Source: Gorsachius magnificus (taxonomy: Eukaryota; Chordata; Aves; Pelecaniformes; Ardeidae). Taken from it: DNA of 64,000 nucleotides. Position numbers and translations under genes: made by a program. The DNA lies in NCBI GenBank assembly GCA_034008185.1, contig CM067081.1, positions 30,440,806-30,504,805 on the forward strand, in the 5' to 3' direction. The notes under the pieces were generated by a model. That model saw nothing but the letters and a program-made list of their open reading frames with translations. It did not search any database and had not been told where the DNA came from. Of this stretch, positions 28,001 through 39,087 are shown piece after piece (within the stretch, counting starts at the first letter, position 1; every line of letters begins with the position of its first letter).

Positions 28001-31000
28001 TTGCATCTTATGTAACGTGAATAATTAAGTAGACAATCCTTCCTAATGTAGCTGTTTTTAATGAACTTCACGTCTTTATTTAGTTGGTATGTTCTTTTCC
28101 TAACCTTCTAGTAACACACTGAAGTTACCCATCCCTGCTAAGCCTGGGAGACACCTGCACATAGGGAGCAAACCCAAGGGATACAGTGTCCCATCTCTAC
28201 CTCAACAGTCCTCTGCCTTCCCAACCCTGATGGCCACCCTCCATCTCTAAGGCCTGCCCCATGCTATCCCAAGCTCAGCACTTACTGCTCTGCCCTTTTG
28301 TATATGCAGCCTGGCCCTGCAGCTGCCTTAGAATCATAGAATCATTTAGGTTGGAAAAGACCTTTAAAATCAAGTCTAATCGTTAACCTAACATTGCCAT
28401 CCCACCGCTAAACCATGGCCCTAAGCACCTCGTCTGCCCATCTTTTAAATACCTCCAGGGATGATGACTCGACCACTTTCCTGGGCAGCCCATTCCAATG
28501 CTTAACAACCCTTCCAGTGAAAATTTTTTTCCTCATGTCGAACCTAAACGTCCCTTGGTGCAACTTGAGACCATTTCCCCTCATCCTATGGCCGGTTATC
28601 TGGGAGAAGAGACCGACCCCCACCTCGCTACAACCTCCTTCCAGGCAGTAGTAGAGGGTGATAAGGTCTCCCTTCAGTCTCCTTTTTTCCAGACAGTAGC
28701 TCAGCCAGTATCTCTTCCCCCCCTGTGAAGAGAAGCACAGCTCTGCCCATTTAGTTCTCAAGACCTCCCCAAGTTCTGTGGGGTCCATCACTGCAGAGAG
28801 GACAGCAGTGATCATACCCTCATGAACAGTCTAAGACACAGCCTTTGGTCCCAGTATCTCGTGCTGATGGGATCAGAGTACACGCACATTCTCCACACAG
28901 CTGCCACAGAAGATGGTTTACCAGAAGGGACATGCACATGCGTGCGCACATAAGAAGAAGGGAGGAGCAGGCAAAGGCAGAAGTGGTTTCTTTGAGTTTC
29001 TTTTACCTTCAGTTTCCTCAAAATGTAGGCAATACCCCAGTCTATTTCCAGGGGCATCGGAAGTATACTTTTGTTACAGACTGGCTCTGCTAGATGTCGA
29101 GTTGGCAGCTAAAAAGAGGCAATTGGGAGAATGCTTGGAAAACTGGATGCAATATTAACATGGCCTTAAGGGCAAAGAAGGCCATATTTATCTGAATTTA
29201 AACACTTCATGACTAGGAAAATGCTGAGCAAGGGATTTTTGAAGTTAGGTGTCCAAACCCAGCTTGTGTGTGTTCTGGCCTTTAACCAGGAAAGGTAACT
29301 GAATTTCTTTAATGTCATTACATTTATCAGTCCTTGTATTTGGACAAGGATCTCTTATAGCTAAATAAATAAAGACTTCTTAAAAAGCAGTACTGTAGCA
29401 ATTTTCTAGCAAAACTAGGAGTTAAAGTAGTTGGTTTTTATTTTTAGTTTTAAGATTCACATCCAGATAAGAAATCTTACAGAAAGTAAGCAGACAAAAG
29501 GGACATCACAGGAAGAACTTTTTTGTTAAATACTGAAGGAAAACGTCACATGATTGCCACTACACTTACTACAACAGTTTCCATAGCTCACCCCTGAGAA
29601 TCTTGTTCATCTACAAGAATAACAAGTGAGAGAGGTTAACAGGTCACACATAGTCAGTACTATTCAGCTTACTAACAGATGCGGCAGTACAGCATGCTAT
29701 TCTCCTAGGACAACATTCACTACAAGGATGCAAAAAACTGACACAGGGGTATGGAGGGGCTCAATTAATCCTGTGGCAAGAAGGCATGTCAATTAGCAAG
29801 CCACTCTCTAAATTGCCAGGGAAGCCAGATGAGAGGCATTTCCAGGAGGCAGCTGAACCCACCTAAACCCTAAACCCACCTGTATCATCCCTTGCAAGTC
29901 TATGCCTGTTGCCATTGAGCTTACGGACACCGCCAGCAACACAGTCAATCTGGATGCTGTGCTGCTACAGCTGTACCGGAGAAGGGAGTCCTCAGGTAAG
30001 CACAATGCAGGACAATTAAATGCCAACACTGGGCTGATAAGCATGTCTACTTTGCTTAAGTTATAGTCTACTGTTTATTCACTATTAACCAAATCACACA
30101 AAGTCCATCTAAAAATGTGGGTGATATATCCATCAGTTGTACTGGAGTGTACAGATGGAACCTCAGAATCCTGAAGCTGAGTAAGAGAGACAATAAAAGC
30201 TTAAACAAACTTTCCATTACAGAAAAGGAGAAAAGCCTATCGTATTTTGTGGACATAAAACCAGGTAAATTCTACAAAATATATGAACATAACAAAGTGA
30301 AAATGAACCAGCTGTCAAAGGACTTCTGGCAATAATTTCTTCTACAATGGATACATATGAGGCACTAATGGATATGGCCATTAAAAAAAAAAGTGTTAGC
30401 TGGTACAGCAACACAAATCTCCCACTGAGATCTAGGAAACTGTTATGGATGATGCAAGGTCTATTCACCTTTTTTTTTTTAAAAAAAAATCGCTTATAGA
30501 ATACTATATATAAAACATACTAATACCAAGTTATATGGAACTCCCATTCAAAAATGCCAGCCAAGCAAGCAAAAAGGCCATAAACATCTGTCAATTGCTT
30601 AAGAGGAAAAAACTCTCTGAGAGCACAAATTTCCCAACCACCATCACCCTGCAAAAAAACAGGATTATTTAAAAGTCTGGAAATACAAAGTTAAGATTTA
30701 ATTTTAAAACAGATATTAAACCATACGTCACCTACACAAGTCTTTTCCATTTCCTTCTTAACTTCTAACCGTGCACAAAAGGTGTGTCAGATGGAGAGGT
30801 TCTAATGGAGCCCACTAAATGGACATTTTATGGAAGACCTTAAACTGTGTAGCCTAAGGGTGCAGGTATGTTAGATCTAATAATAATTTTCTTGATGTTC
30901 TTTGAGAAACAGTCAGTTTCTTTTAGAAACTTTTAGTCAACCCTGAAGTAGATGGTTTTAATTCAATACCTATGTCTTCTGTCCTGCAGCACACCTTGAA

Positions 31001-34000
31001 AAAAGCCCAGTGAAAATTAATTAATAAATCTAGTACTTTGTATCATCCAAACTTCTGACAATTTTTAGAGGTTACAAGGTAATTAACCATTAGCATAATG
31101 AATGAATTCAGGTATGCACAGACTGAGGATACAGTTTCATCACCAAAGATCACAGGCCATTGAAAAGCACAGTCCTGAGGTCCCCACCTCTGCTCCCTCC
31201 CTGTTGTGTATCTCTGCTGCTTTCTTTCCATCCAAACTGGCAATCTTGTGGCCACACAGCAAGTTAGCTCAGTTCACTGATCCAGCTGAGAAATAACCAG
31301 TCACAAAAAAAGTAGTATTAATTTTCACACAGATCAGTAAGCTATTCTCACCATATGATTACACGATCACTGGAACAAAGAGACAGAACCCATGGCAGGA
31401 GCAGATGTCACAGAATATCAACCTACTCTATATGTGACACTGGGGTCTTTGACCAGTGTGAGCTAATTAGAAAACTAAATTGTACGTGACACTGCAGAGG
31501 TGGGAAAGCAAGACATGAGCCACAAGACTACATGGTTGTTTCCCCAGCTCACAATACTCTCAGGGGAGTACTAAATGACACACAGCTCCCTTTACCTCTG
31601 CAAACAGCCTCTTTTGCAGGTGCTTACATATAAGGTATGGCTTTGCACTTGCACACACTTGATTTTTGGAAATAACCTTCTTAGCTGTTACTCAGTTATG
31701 TTAACTTGAAGTTACCTCACCACCTTACCATCTCCTTGACCATACATAGTACTAGCTTCAGTGATGGGACTTTTACCATGCCTCTGGTAAAAGTCAGAAT
31801 GGTTATCAGTTTGGTAATCACAGCATTTATTATTTGGTGCTTTAAGGAAATAAAGTTTAATGCGACATAATTTACACCCCTTAAAGTCCTTCTGGCTCCC
31901 CCTTCACCTGAAAATCCTACGATAAAACACAACAGCTATCTAAAAATGGCACTGTTTTCTATCTTGAGAAAAACTTCACATGGAAATGCTACTAGATGGT
32001 TTGAGTGGTCTTTTGCTCCAGTACGCAGTGTGCAATACAGCTAAATATTAAGACTTCCACTTGAGAGCATCTTTTTGCTTCCCCTTGTGCTGGCACAGTT
32101 CACTTCTTAGGCCAAAAAAACACGTTCATGGACTCACTGGCAGCAATGGACAGTACTAATTCATCTGTTACTGAAATCTGGATGCTAGGCAGATCATGCA
32201 GGGGTTTGAGCTGAACGAAGGAGAGGTCAACCTTGAGAAGTTCAAGAACAGGTTATCACTGAAAAGGATAAAAACTTCAGACTTCCCTTCTCAATATTTA
32301 TAGGGTCAACACTGGTGCAGCTGTATTACTGGCTGAATCAGCCCTATTCCCACGTGCAGAGAGGCCTAAGTTGGCATAAGGTGGTCTCTTCCAAGCCAGA
32401 TGGCAGAAAGCAGAAGTAGGAGATGGTGTTACACATTAAAACATCTCTTTTCAGTTATTTTATTTGCTATGCTTCCTTCTGGCTCCTTAGCTTGCCAGTT
32501 ATATCTGCTTTATACACAGCTGAGCTCTGTTTGCCTTTTAAGAGATGACATATAAGAAATGGTGCAAATTACCTGCAGGCAAAAGGCTTTGTTCAGGAGA
32601 TGCAAATGCCAATTTAGGGTTAAGTAAAATATACCCACAGAGTGCTAACTTCTAAAATAAGCATATTCACATTCCCCTTATTTAAAAGGTATATAAATAT
32701 GTGCACGTATTTCATATAATCTTTATCATGCTTTAAGTCAGCTGTTAAAAAACATATGTATATATTTATTGTAAACGTTATCTCCAATTTCTTTACCTAA
32801 ATTATTATGGAAGTATTAATGTTCAAGTATCCCGCTCAATTTTGACATTCATTACAACTTCTGAATCAAGCTCCTTAACAGCCCAGCAGTGTGGTCTATT
32901 TTCTAGCAGATAAATTGAACTGGTTTTTAAATGCTAAATAAAAGCATGTATCAAAGTGTTAAGTGCAAGGTGCAAGAAAAAAAAAAAACATAAAACCTGC
33001 CTATTTCAGGTTTTAAAGCAAACTACTTGTATGCATTAAGTATTCCACAGCTTCTTTTGCTATGACATCTTCTCTCAATATGACCCAAAATTTTCAAGTC
33101 AAATGCTTTCTCTGTTGCTGCACAGAGACAAAAGTTCTTTAGTCTCATTTGAAAGAATGAAGGATTAATTTAATGTGTGCTGATGCCCTATGGTTTGGCA
33201 TCACAGTCCATTTATTTCTGCCTCCATCTGACTTTTGGCATATATGAGATTTGTTCAAACAACTTGCCAAGTCTAATGTGAAACTGCTCCTTCTATTTTT
33301 AAATAAGTAATTCCTAAAAATATCAGGATTGTTATATTCCCCCCCCTTGCAATCCTTCCAGTGCTATTCACATGGCAGTTCCCATAAAACAATAAAAAAG
33401 CTAATCAATTTACTTTTTAAGAAAACAGCAGACTGAAAAAAATGTAGTCAAACTTGTCTAGCTCAGAAAAACAAAGATTGAAAATAATTTTGAGCTTGCA
33501 GCTAATCCCTACTTCTTTTCCTAATACAGACAAACACAGAACAAATACAGCAGTCTTAACTTTAGGTGTAGAGTGGAACACCAGATTTAGAAAACTGCCT
33601 TCAATTCCTGACCTCTTTGCTAAAACCAGCGAAGGATATAAATAGTTCCAGTTCTGACATAACACCTACCCCTGAGCAAGCATACTGAAAAGAGACTGCC
33701 CTTCACACCCATCCTCTTAAGCAGCTAGTGTGATTTTGGTTGCTATTGGTAAGGCCAGTTTGAAGCCATTACATAAGAATGTTTATTTGTTATACAGAGC
33801 CCAGATGAGATCTATGCCACGCGCAGCAACTTTATCGCAGTATTTTTCCAGAGCCCTGCCCTTAGAACCCTACAATTAGGTGGGGTCTCAGTATTATTTC
33901 TCTGTCTAGAAAATAATTTCCAGTTCTTATGATTTTCAGAGAAAACATTAACAATGGTAGTTCCATGGGCCCAACTCACAAAGCAAGTACAAATTTCCTA

Positions 34001-37000
34001 TACCCACATAAAAAGGAAATCTCCTTGGTTCAGGTAGCAGGATTTAAAAAAAAATGTACATGAATACTCAGTAAACAGACAGAATCTCCTCTACTAAAGC
34101 ACAACATCAGTGACTTTCTAGCTGTGAGATGGCCAGGTTTTAATCCTCATGAGCTACTTCTTTTCCCTTGTACCTGTTCAGTAGCTGGGCCAATACAACA
34201 GGAGGCCTGAGGAGGAAGCTCTACATTCTCAAGGGTAAAGAGGAGCTCAGACGCATGCGCAATATAACATCCCTGATTACCCATCTACTACGAGAAATAC
34301 AGAAAAGCACAACCTGGAAACTCGGCCACCCACCAATGAAGTCCATGTGGGTCCTTCAGGACTTATTAGAACTTTGGTGTCTCTGTACCATGATTCCTCC
34401 AGAACTCCAGATTCGGGAGTTCTTCTTAACCATCAACGTCAACTACCCTGCACAAAGCAAGTTCAGATCCGGATTTCCAGCCAAGCTAATAAAATCCCCT
34501 GGAACATGGAGCACAGCACAGAAACACCCAAGTGGGTCTGCACAGAGCCAGCTTGGGTCCATCAGGACTTATTCGTTCAGACACTGAAAGCAGCTGCACT
34601 ACAAAGCTGGTCCTGGAAATAGCAGAGATGTATTAACATGGCGCAGCACTTGAACTAATAAATTGTTAGTGCTGAGCTGAGTCTGCTCTAAGCCAAATCT
34701 GGTGCCTGTATATCCACAGCATAGTTAATCTGCAACTGGAGAAACTGCCCCAAGAGTTGACTCTATTTCGAGCCCAGCACGCAAAGCTTTCTCCCTACCC
34801 ACATGACGTTTTACGGCTCTCTCCCTACCCACAGGAAGATTTCTGTCCTCATCACCTCCCTCCATCTGCCCTCCTCCTGTTTGTTCATTGTTTTCTCTCT
34901 TGACTATGTAAAACCCATTTCTCAACTTTCCTCTAAATGTCCATGATAAGGCTGCACAATGTACACCAGTGGCTTCCAGCCTTTCAGGAGTGATTAACAT
35001 GGTTACCACCCTCTCCTCATCCTACCTTCTCCACCAACACTTCTAACTCCTCTCCTCCTGACTTCTGGCCTCCCCCTTTGTCCTGCCTTTGGTGTTTCAA
35101 TCCCTAACATAGGAACAATTATGCTTATAAAAACAAAACAAAAAGATGACTGCATTGACATGTCAAATCATGCTGCCTCCGTGGAAAAAAGTAAGCATCA
35201 GGAAAAACACCATCACAAGAGCTCTCACCAGGACAAGGGCAGCCTACCATTTCTAAAGGCAAATTTGCTACCTCACCTAGAAGCTGCTTACCAGCCAGCC
35301 CAGATATGACTGTCTGAGGCTCTTTTTTCTCCTTCCTACTTGGACTTCCCTTGAGTGACTCTCCCATGCCAAACAGCCCAAGTGTCTTGGTGTGGCAAAG
35401 GGCTGGCGAGAGCAAAGACTGCTCGTAAGAACAGTGAAACAAGGAAAGAATGCCGTAGGAAAGAATGAGGGCAGGCAAAGACTGATTGAAATAAAGCACA
35501 GGGTGACTGGTCTGCTGACTGAACATCAACTCTGCCTCTCAGCTCAGGCAACCCTGCTCCCCTCTCCCACCTCTATAATCCATGCAAAATACCTGCTGAG
35601 CTGTGTGGTTTGTAGATCCCTCCTATGATATGTAGGCATGAGATGGACAGTAACGATCAAAGTTTTACAGCACCAGAAATATAATGATAGAGTTAACCAC
35701 TTGGAACAGAGAGTGACAGGCTGGCCCTCTAAAATAGTACAAGAGGGCTGGGATAACACACATCATTGGTAAAACAGCCCCTCCAACTGCATTACTCCTC
35801 TAGTCATAATCATGACTTCAACAAAGAACATGGGCAGTTCTACCTGACAGAGGAGATTCCTTGTTTCTGAGCTATTTCCAGAACACTGAAATCAATATAA
35901 AAATTAAGAAATCAGAACAGAGTTGAAATTTATCTCAGTCATCAAACAAGCTCTGAGCAGCAGAGCAGCAATTTATTGCCTATGCAACATAACATAGCAT
36001 ATGAATGTGTACTGAAACAAGGAAATTGGTAATAATTTTATAACCTTCAATACTAAAGGAGACACTCTGCTCACTTTCTATGGCAACTAGAAAATTAAAT
36101 CTTCCTGTTTTTTAGCTGCTGTGTTCCAGATATATGTTGTCAGTTGCTGAAGTCAAAATAAGAAAGACTCTCACCTTTCTCTTACATGTGCTTTTTACAC
36201 AGTTAAGTGTTCCTACATGTCATGTAAGCAGCAAAACCGCAGAGACTTGTGCAAAATCAGGCAGATTCTGAAAACAACGTAATAACTAAGGAATGAGAGC
36301 AACACATTCATCATTGTTCAGAATTCCAGCTGTATCTTTGCCTTATTCTAGGAAGCTACTGTTGAACCTCTAGCAGTCTGAATGATTGAAAAATACTGAT
36401 ACTTAAGAAAGCAAGTTTCAGTTCTCATTGTTTTACTTCTATACTTCTAACAGACCTCATTCTGGTTTTAGACTAAGATATTTAGCTTCTTTGCAGAACT
36501 AGTCACCTTCTCCATCCCTACAGGAACTTTTAAGGTGTCACAATCCAAGTAAGATGAATGGCATATATCCAAGGATGGCACACATTATTAACCTTACAAG
36601 CTGTTCTAGGAGGCAGACTACCCTGGTGAGTAGTTCAAACTTACTTAAGCACTTGAAATCAGGACCTCAGAAAATGCCTGTATTACAAGAAAGGTTTTGG
36701 AGCTTCTTACAAAGTACTGAAATACACCTTGCTCCTTCCTCCCACTATGCACAGGATAATGGCCACAGATACAAGAAGATAAGTATGCTATTTACACCCA
36801 GAAGGTTTTGGTAGACTTATTAACAAGTGGTATTAAACTCACAACTAGATCGTGCAATTACTTACGCCAGTAGTGTTTATGCACATATGCAGCATAATGC
36901 CATGTGGGTATTACAAAGATATGACTGCCATATGCATAAAATTTAACACAGTCAAATTTCTAGGCAAAGAAAAAGCATTTTTTGTTATAAATCTAACTCC

Positions 37001-39031
37001 ATCTATCTTAATTCCTAAAAGTAATCAGGTCTTCCTACTACAAATTCTGCTAAAGGGCCAATGAAGAACTTCTGATATCCATTCAATAAAGCAGTTAAAT
37101 AATGCAAAACTTTGAAAAGTGATAGATGTTAACTTTAAAAATCTCTTTTCTGGAAAAAAAAAAAAAGTTAAAACCAACTAAAATCACTACATCTATTTCA
37201 TTTCAGCAGTCCTATTCATATCAGTGGCAAGTCTCATCAGCCATGGAGTTCCGAAATTATCAGCCACAGACTTTTTTTAAAATCACCATGTGCTTTGAGG
37301 TTCTACTAAAGCTTAATAAACTTTCTTACAGGTCTGGAGTACTATATAAATTCTGTCAGAGCTCTGCTGGCATAATTGGTAATACAAACTGTCTGGCTTC
37401 ATGAAAGTTACAAGCTCTGGCTCCAATCCTGCAAACACTTACTGAAGAATTTAACTTACTGCACAGAACTGACTACTCATGCATAAGTTAAGCATATTTG
37501 TAAATATTTGCACAGTATGGACATCTGTTGGCATAGCCAGTCATCTGATACAAGATTCAGCTTTAAATCCTAGTCTGCAGAGAGTCAATATTAAAAAAAA
37601 AGGAATTCCTCACTTACAAATTCCTTTCTTAGGCATCAAGCATGTCAGATACCAAAGGGTGGAATTGAAAAGTTAAAACCAGAGGAAGAGAGGAATCAGT
37701 TAAATCATAACAGTTGATTCTGTTTCTCATGTAACTAGAGAAGCCTGGTTTCTTATGGATACATGTCTCCAAGACTGAGTTCCTGCCTTGTTTTCAACCT
37801 TTGCTGAACTTAGCTCTTGCTACACCTTTCCTTCAGTGGTGCCATTTATAGCATTTCTCACATCATCGCAGACATCTTCACGAAGGAATTATTCCAAAGA
37901 GCTCCTCCTTTTTATCAGGTTTGATTGAAATTAATACTCAAAAGTTTTGAGTGGGTAAGAAACAGACGCAGTACAAAGCTGACCCACAAATAATTGTTGA
38001 AGTTGCATTTCCTTAAGAAATCAAACTAAAAAAACCACTTACAAAATGCCTCCTTCCTCTCAGTCTTGGAGTTTGAGCACATCCTGTTCCACTCTTTAAC
38101 ACAAAAACCTTATGTCATCTGTGAATTAAAAATTTTAAAACCTTATACTAGGCAGAAATAACTGTAAAGGAGGGAAAGGCAAGGCATCTTCCCATTTATT
38201 CAGCACTAAGTCAGAGAAACTAAGCCTACACAGTGTTTTGGACCTTGTGTATATTGGGGGTTGGACTAGATGACCTCTAGGGGTCCCTTCCAACCCAAAA
38301 CATTCTATGATTCTATGAGTCTATATTGCATCTGCAGAGCTGCCGTGTGGAGGTCTGCCTCTTTAGCCTATACAGGAAGGGCCGAGAAGATCTCACCCTG
38401 GCTTAAGACTTACAGTTTCCAAGGAGTTTGTTTTAAAGCTGAGGCTTAGGGCACTAAACTGTTTCCTTCAAAAAAATGCAGGAACGGACTAAGGGGATGG
38501 AGGCAAGGTGGGCTACCAGCAGCAGGGAGATGTCAGTGAGGCTCCATCAGGGACCTCGGTGACCAGACCTCTCTTCTACAGCTCCTGGCCCCAGGGCTCA
38601 CAACGCTGTTGGCAAACTAGGGGCGACCTGACCTTTGGAAAACCCTAATGACACACAAAAATAAAACGCACAGATGCAGTGAGGGAAGCAGGGTCCCTGG
38701 AGCAGAAGGAGGGTACTCTGGAGGGCCTTGTGTAAAGCCTATGTCTCACAACGTCCTTACCACACCAGGGCTGGGGCTGGCTGCACACAGCAGCCCAGAC
38801 ACCTGCCCCAGCCCTCACAGAAAGGCACCCGTCTCCTGCCCGAGCGACGGACCAGCCCCGCCGCGACGCGGGCGAGCACCGCCAGGGCCAGTCAGCGGGG
38901 CAGGGTGCGGAATGAGAGACGGGCGCTGCGGCAGAGCCTGCCCCACCTCGGAGCCCCGCTGGGTTACCTGGTGCAATGAGCACCCACTGGCCAGGGTGCG
39001 CGTCCGCGGGACGCTGCTTCGCGCCGTGCAT
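1016..39031 (-). CDS. RNASEH2B: RNASEH2B, ribonuclease H2 subunit B (10 coding exons; last exon off the left edge)
   Basis: This is the non-catalytic B subunit of the nuclear RNase H2 heterotrimer. With subunit C it supports the catalytic A subunit, which removes single ribonucleotides and RNA:DNA hybrids from DNA. Ten exons were assembled by eye on the minus strand: 38968-39031, 25974-26045, 22348-22455, 19994-20070, 17346-17463, 11605-11669, 10265-10370, 7165-7243, 5807-5849 and 1016-1096. Joined they give 813 nt, open throughout, with matching phases at each junction. Family landmarks include [66 protein letters not shown] and EEDYTKFN. The N-terminal part should form the triple barrel with subunit C and the later part the helical/winged-helix region. 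KKRKL near the end looks like a nuclear localisation signal. The last coding exon, with the PCNA-interacting motif in mammals, is not in the window. The promoter is a CpG island. Confidence 0.96.
2046..2080 (+). repeat. CT-rich simple repeat
   Basis: Imperfect (TC)n tract with a CCCCCTCCC interruption in RNASEH2B intron 9. Confidence 0.85.
3697..3723. repeat. poly(C)/poly(A) simple tract
   Basis: Two C runs separated by a T, followed directly by an A run, in RNASEH2B intron 9. Confidence 0.8.
5807..5849 (-). CDS. RNASEH2B: RNASEH2B coding exon 9
   Basis: The 43-nt micro-exon has acceptor gttctacag and donor GAAG|gtagga. It encodes [14 protein letters not shown] after completing a glycine codon begun in exon 8. 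It corresponds to the proline-rich linker LPEPSASLPNPPSKK of the human protein. The phase requirement (2 in, 0 out) and both splice sites agree. Confidence 0.94.
6037..6404 (+). mobile_element. CR1 LINE 3' fragment
   Basis: A decayed 3' end of a CR1 non-LTR retrotransposon in RNASEH2B intron 8, antisense to the gene. The end of ORF2 is readable as frames around [21 protein letters not shown] and [13 protein letters not shown]. It is followed by the 3' UTR motif GGTTGGACCAGATGATCCCTG and the tail GATTCTATGAT. It is 5' truncated, like most CR1 copies. Confidence 0.9.
7165..7243 (-). CDS. RNASEH2B: RNASEH2B coding exon 8
   Basis: The 79-nt exon has acceptor gttcctgaag and donor TAGG|gtaagt. It encodes [20 protein letters not shown] then ELLKYL, with phase 1 in and phase 2 out. 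DY(V/I)RYAHGLIS is the most conserved stretch of the C-terminal domain in this family. Intron 7 (7244-10264) holds a poly(T) run at 8196-8217. Confidence 0.97.
8196..8217. repeat. poly(T) run, 22 bp
   Basis: Homopolymer in RNASEH2B intron 7. Confidence 0.9.
10265..10370 (-). CDS. RNASEH2B: RNASEH2B coding exon 7
   Basis: The 106-nt exon has acceptor tcctatag and donor GAAG|gtaaga. It encodes [20 protein letters not shown] then [15 protein letters not shown]. The VNQTVKALK motif contains the residue equivalent to human Ala177, the site of the common Aicardi-Goutieres substitution; here it is alanine (residue 175 by this model). Intron 6 (10371-11604) shows nothing recognisable. Confidence 0.97.
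11605..11669 (-). CDS. RNASEH2B: RNASEH2B coding exon 6
   Basis: The 65-nt exon has acceptor tcctcag|AG and donor AAAAAG|gtatag. It encodes the second part of a split Glu codon and [20 protein letters not shown] plus a lysine. It matches the human YYKYSKEKTLKWLEKK segment and leaves phase 0 for exon 7. The alternative acceptor two bases later would break the frame. Confidence 0.95.
13165..13646 (+). mobile_element. CR1 LINE 3' fragment with open ORF2 end
   Basis: CR1 copy in RNASEH2B intron 5, antisense to the gene. An uninterrupted frame ends at 13564 and encodes the C-terminal part of ORF2p. It includes [60 protein letters not shown] and [13 protein letters not shown]. The 3' UTR follows (GGTTGGACTGGATGATCTC) and the tail is CTGTGATTCTGTAA. 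The 5' junction is uncertain: the open frame extends left to 13097, but clear similarity begins near 13165-13190. Confidence 0.92.
17346..17463 (-). CDS. RNASEH2B: RNASEH2B coding exon 5 (tandem CAGCAG acceptor)
   Basis: This exon encodes [20 protein letters not shown], then [19 protein letters not shown], and ends on the first base of a split codon at donor AAAG|gtgaaa. The acceptor is a tandem cagcag. Using the second gives 17463 as the right edge (118 nt); using the first moves the edge to 17466 and adds one glutamine. Either way the exon is 1 or 2 codons longer than the human 115 nt. Intron 5 (11670-17345) contains the CR1 fragment near 13.2-13.65 kb. Confidence 0.95.
19994..20070 (-). 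CDS. RNASEH2B: RNASEH2B coding exon 4
   Basis: The 77-nt exon (same length as human) has acceptor gtcacttag and donor GAG|gtaagc. Phase 1 in and phase 0 out give [20 protein letters not shown] then IMAEKE. It matches the human [20 protein letters not shown] segment. A second open frame overlaps it, but only this one continues from exon 3 into exon 5. A poly(T) tract lies just upstream in the intron (20126-20142, plus-strand reading). Confidence 0.97.
20126..20142. repeat. poly(T) run, 17 bp
   Basis: Homopolymer in RNASEH2B intron 3, about 55 bp from exon 4. Confidence 0.9.
22348..22455 (-). CDS. RNASEH2B: RNASEH2B coding exon 3
   Basis: The 108-nt exon has acceptor ttcaacag and donor CAAG|gtgagt. 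It encodes [20 protein letters not shown] and then [16 protein letters not shown]. This is the conserved barrel-forming region of the B subunit and aligns without gaps to the human [20 protein letters not shown] region. Intron 3 (20071-22347) holds no recognisable mobile element; intron 2 upstream holds the LTR at 23673-24263. Confidence 0.97.
23673..24263 (-). mobile_element. solo LTR of an avian endogenous retrovirus, copy 1
   Basis: A 591-bp element in RNASEH2B intron 2, in the same orientation as the gene. On the minus strand it starts TGTGCTTCTTTTGGCTGGGA and ends GGTTAAACCACAACA. It has a TATA-like box (CATATAAAAC) and a poly(A) signal (ATTAAA) before CTGTCTTTATCTCAACCC. It is similar along its length to the copies at 53941 and 60969. 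No internal retroviral genes adjoin it. Possible 5-6 bp flanking duplications (gcacg / gcgtg) are imperfect. The exact family name cannot be given without a library. Confidence 0.88.
25974..26045 (-). CDS. RNASEH2B: RNASEH2B coding exon 2 (non-canonical GC donor)
   Basis: The 72-nt exon begins after a C-rich acceptor (ccccccctacag) and ends CCAAGCACAG followed by gcaag, so the donor is GC rather than GT. It encodes [16 protein letters not shown] followed by TKLRNPST, with phase 1 at both ends. The [11 protein letters not shown] end matches the mammalian LMFVKLVNPCSG segment, and the length is the same as in human. The first half is strongly diverged from mammals. No other segment of the 12.9-kb and 3.5-kb flanking introns that I inspected gives a matching exon with compatible phase. 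Confidence 0.88.
28330..28700 (-). mobile_element. CR1 LINE 3' fragment
   Basis: CR1 copy in RNASEH2B intron 1, same strand as the gene. The 3' tail (plus-strand reading agaatcatagaatca) is at 28330. The end of ORF2 is readable on the minus strand as [40 protein letters not shown] and [19 protein letters not shown]. Similarity stops near 28700, so the copy is 5' truncated. Confidence 0.92.
38256..38318 (+). mobile_element. CR1 LINE 3'-terminal tail fragment
   Basis: Only the last 63 bp of a CR1 3' end are present, from GGGGGTTGGACTAGATGACC to CATTCTATGATTCTATGA. It appears identical to the tail of the larger copy at 58200-58997, pointing to the same subfamily. It lies about 0.5 kb inside intron 1 from the CpG island. 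Confidence 0.9.
38968..39031 (-). CDS. RNASEH2B: RNASEH2B coding exon 1 (start codon)
   Basis: This exon encodes [20 protein letters not shown] plus one more proline and the first base of a split codon. The ATG at 39031-39029 was chosen because it gives exactly 64 nt, as in the human gene, and the frame continues into exon 2. It has A at -3 and C at +4. The donor is CAG|GTAACC. The first 20 residues are poorly conserved, but the GQWVLIAP stretch fits the position of the human QHVFLVS segment. The same frame stays open for a further 567 nt upstream, probably an effect of GC-rich sequence, so a longer N-terminus is possible but not favoured. Confidence 0.85.
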
Positions 39032-39087
39032 GCTCCGTACGCCCCGGCCGCCGCCCGCGCTCCCACCGCCGCTCCCGCCGCCGCCGC

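Larger units (their letters stand above)
26046..38967 (-). other. RNASEH2B intron 1 (about 12.9 kb)
   Basis: This is the longest intron, running from donor CAG|GTAACC at 38967 to acceptor ctacag at 26046. It contains a minus-strand CR1 3' fragment at 28330-28700 and a plus-strand CR1 tail at 38256-38318. Several GC-balanced open frames, for example 34168-34587 and 35125-35529, resemble no family I recognise. No coding exon compatible with the gene was found inside it. Confidence 0.8.

Noticed and set aside
29861..29878. ctaaaccctaaaccc, resembling a telomeric repeat
   Set aside because: It has only two units, of a 7-base type not used by vertebrates. Chance is the simplest explanation.
30721..30790. 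Minus-strand splice-like segment ending at gtgacg as candidate exon 2
   Set aside because: It contains in-frame stops and does not encode the [12 protein letters not shown] end. The segment at 25974-26045 fits length, phase and sequence.
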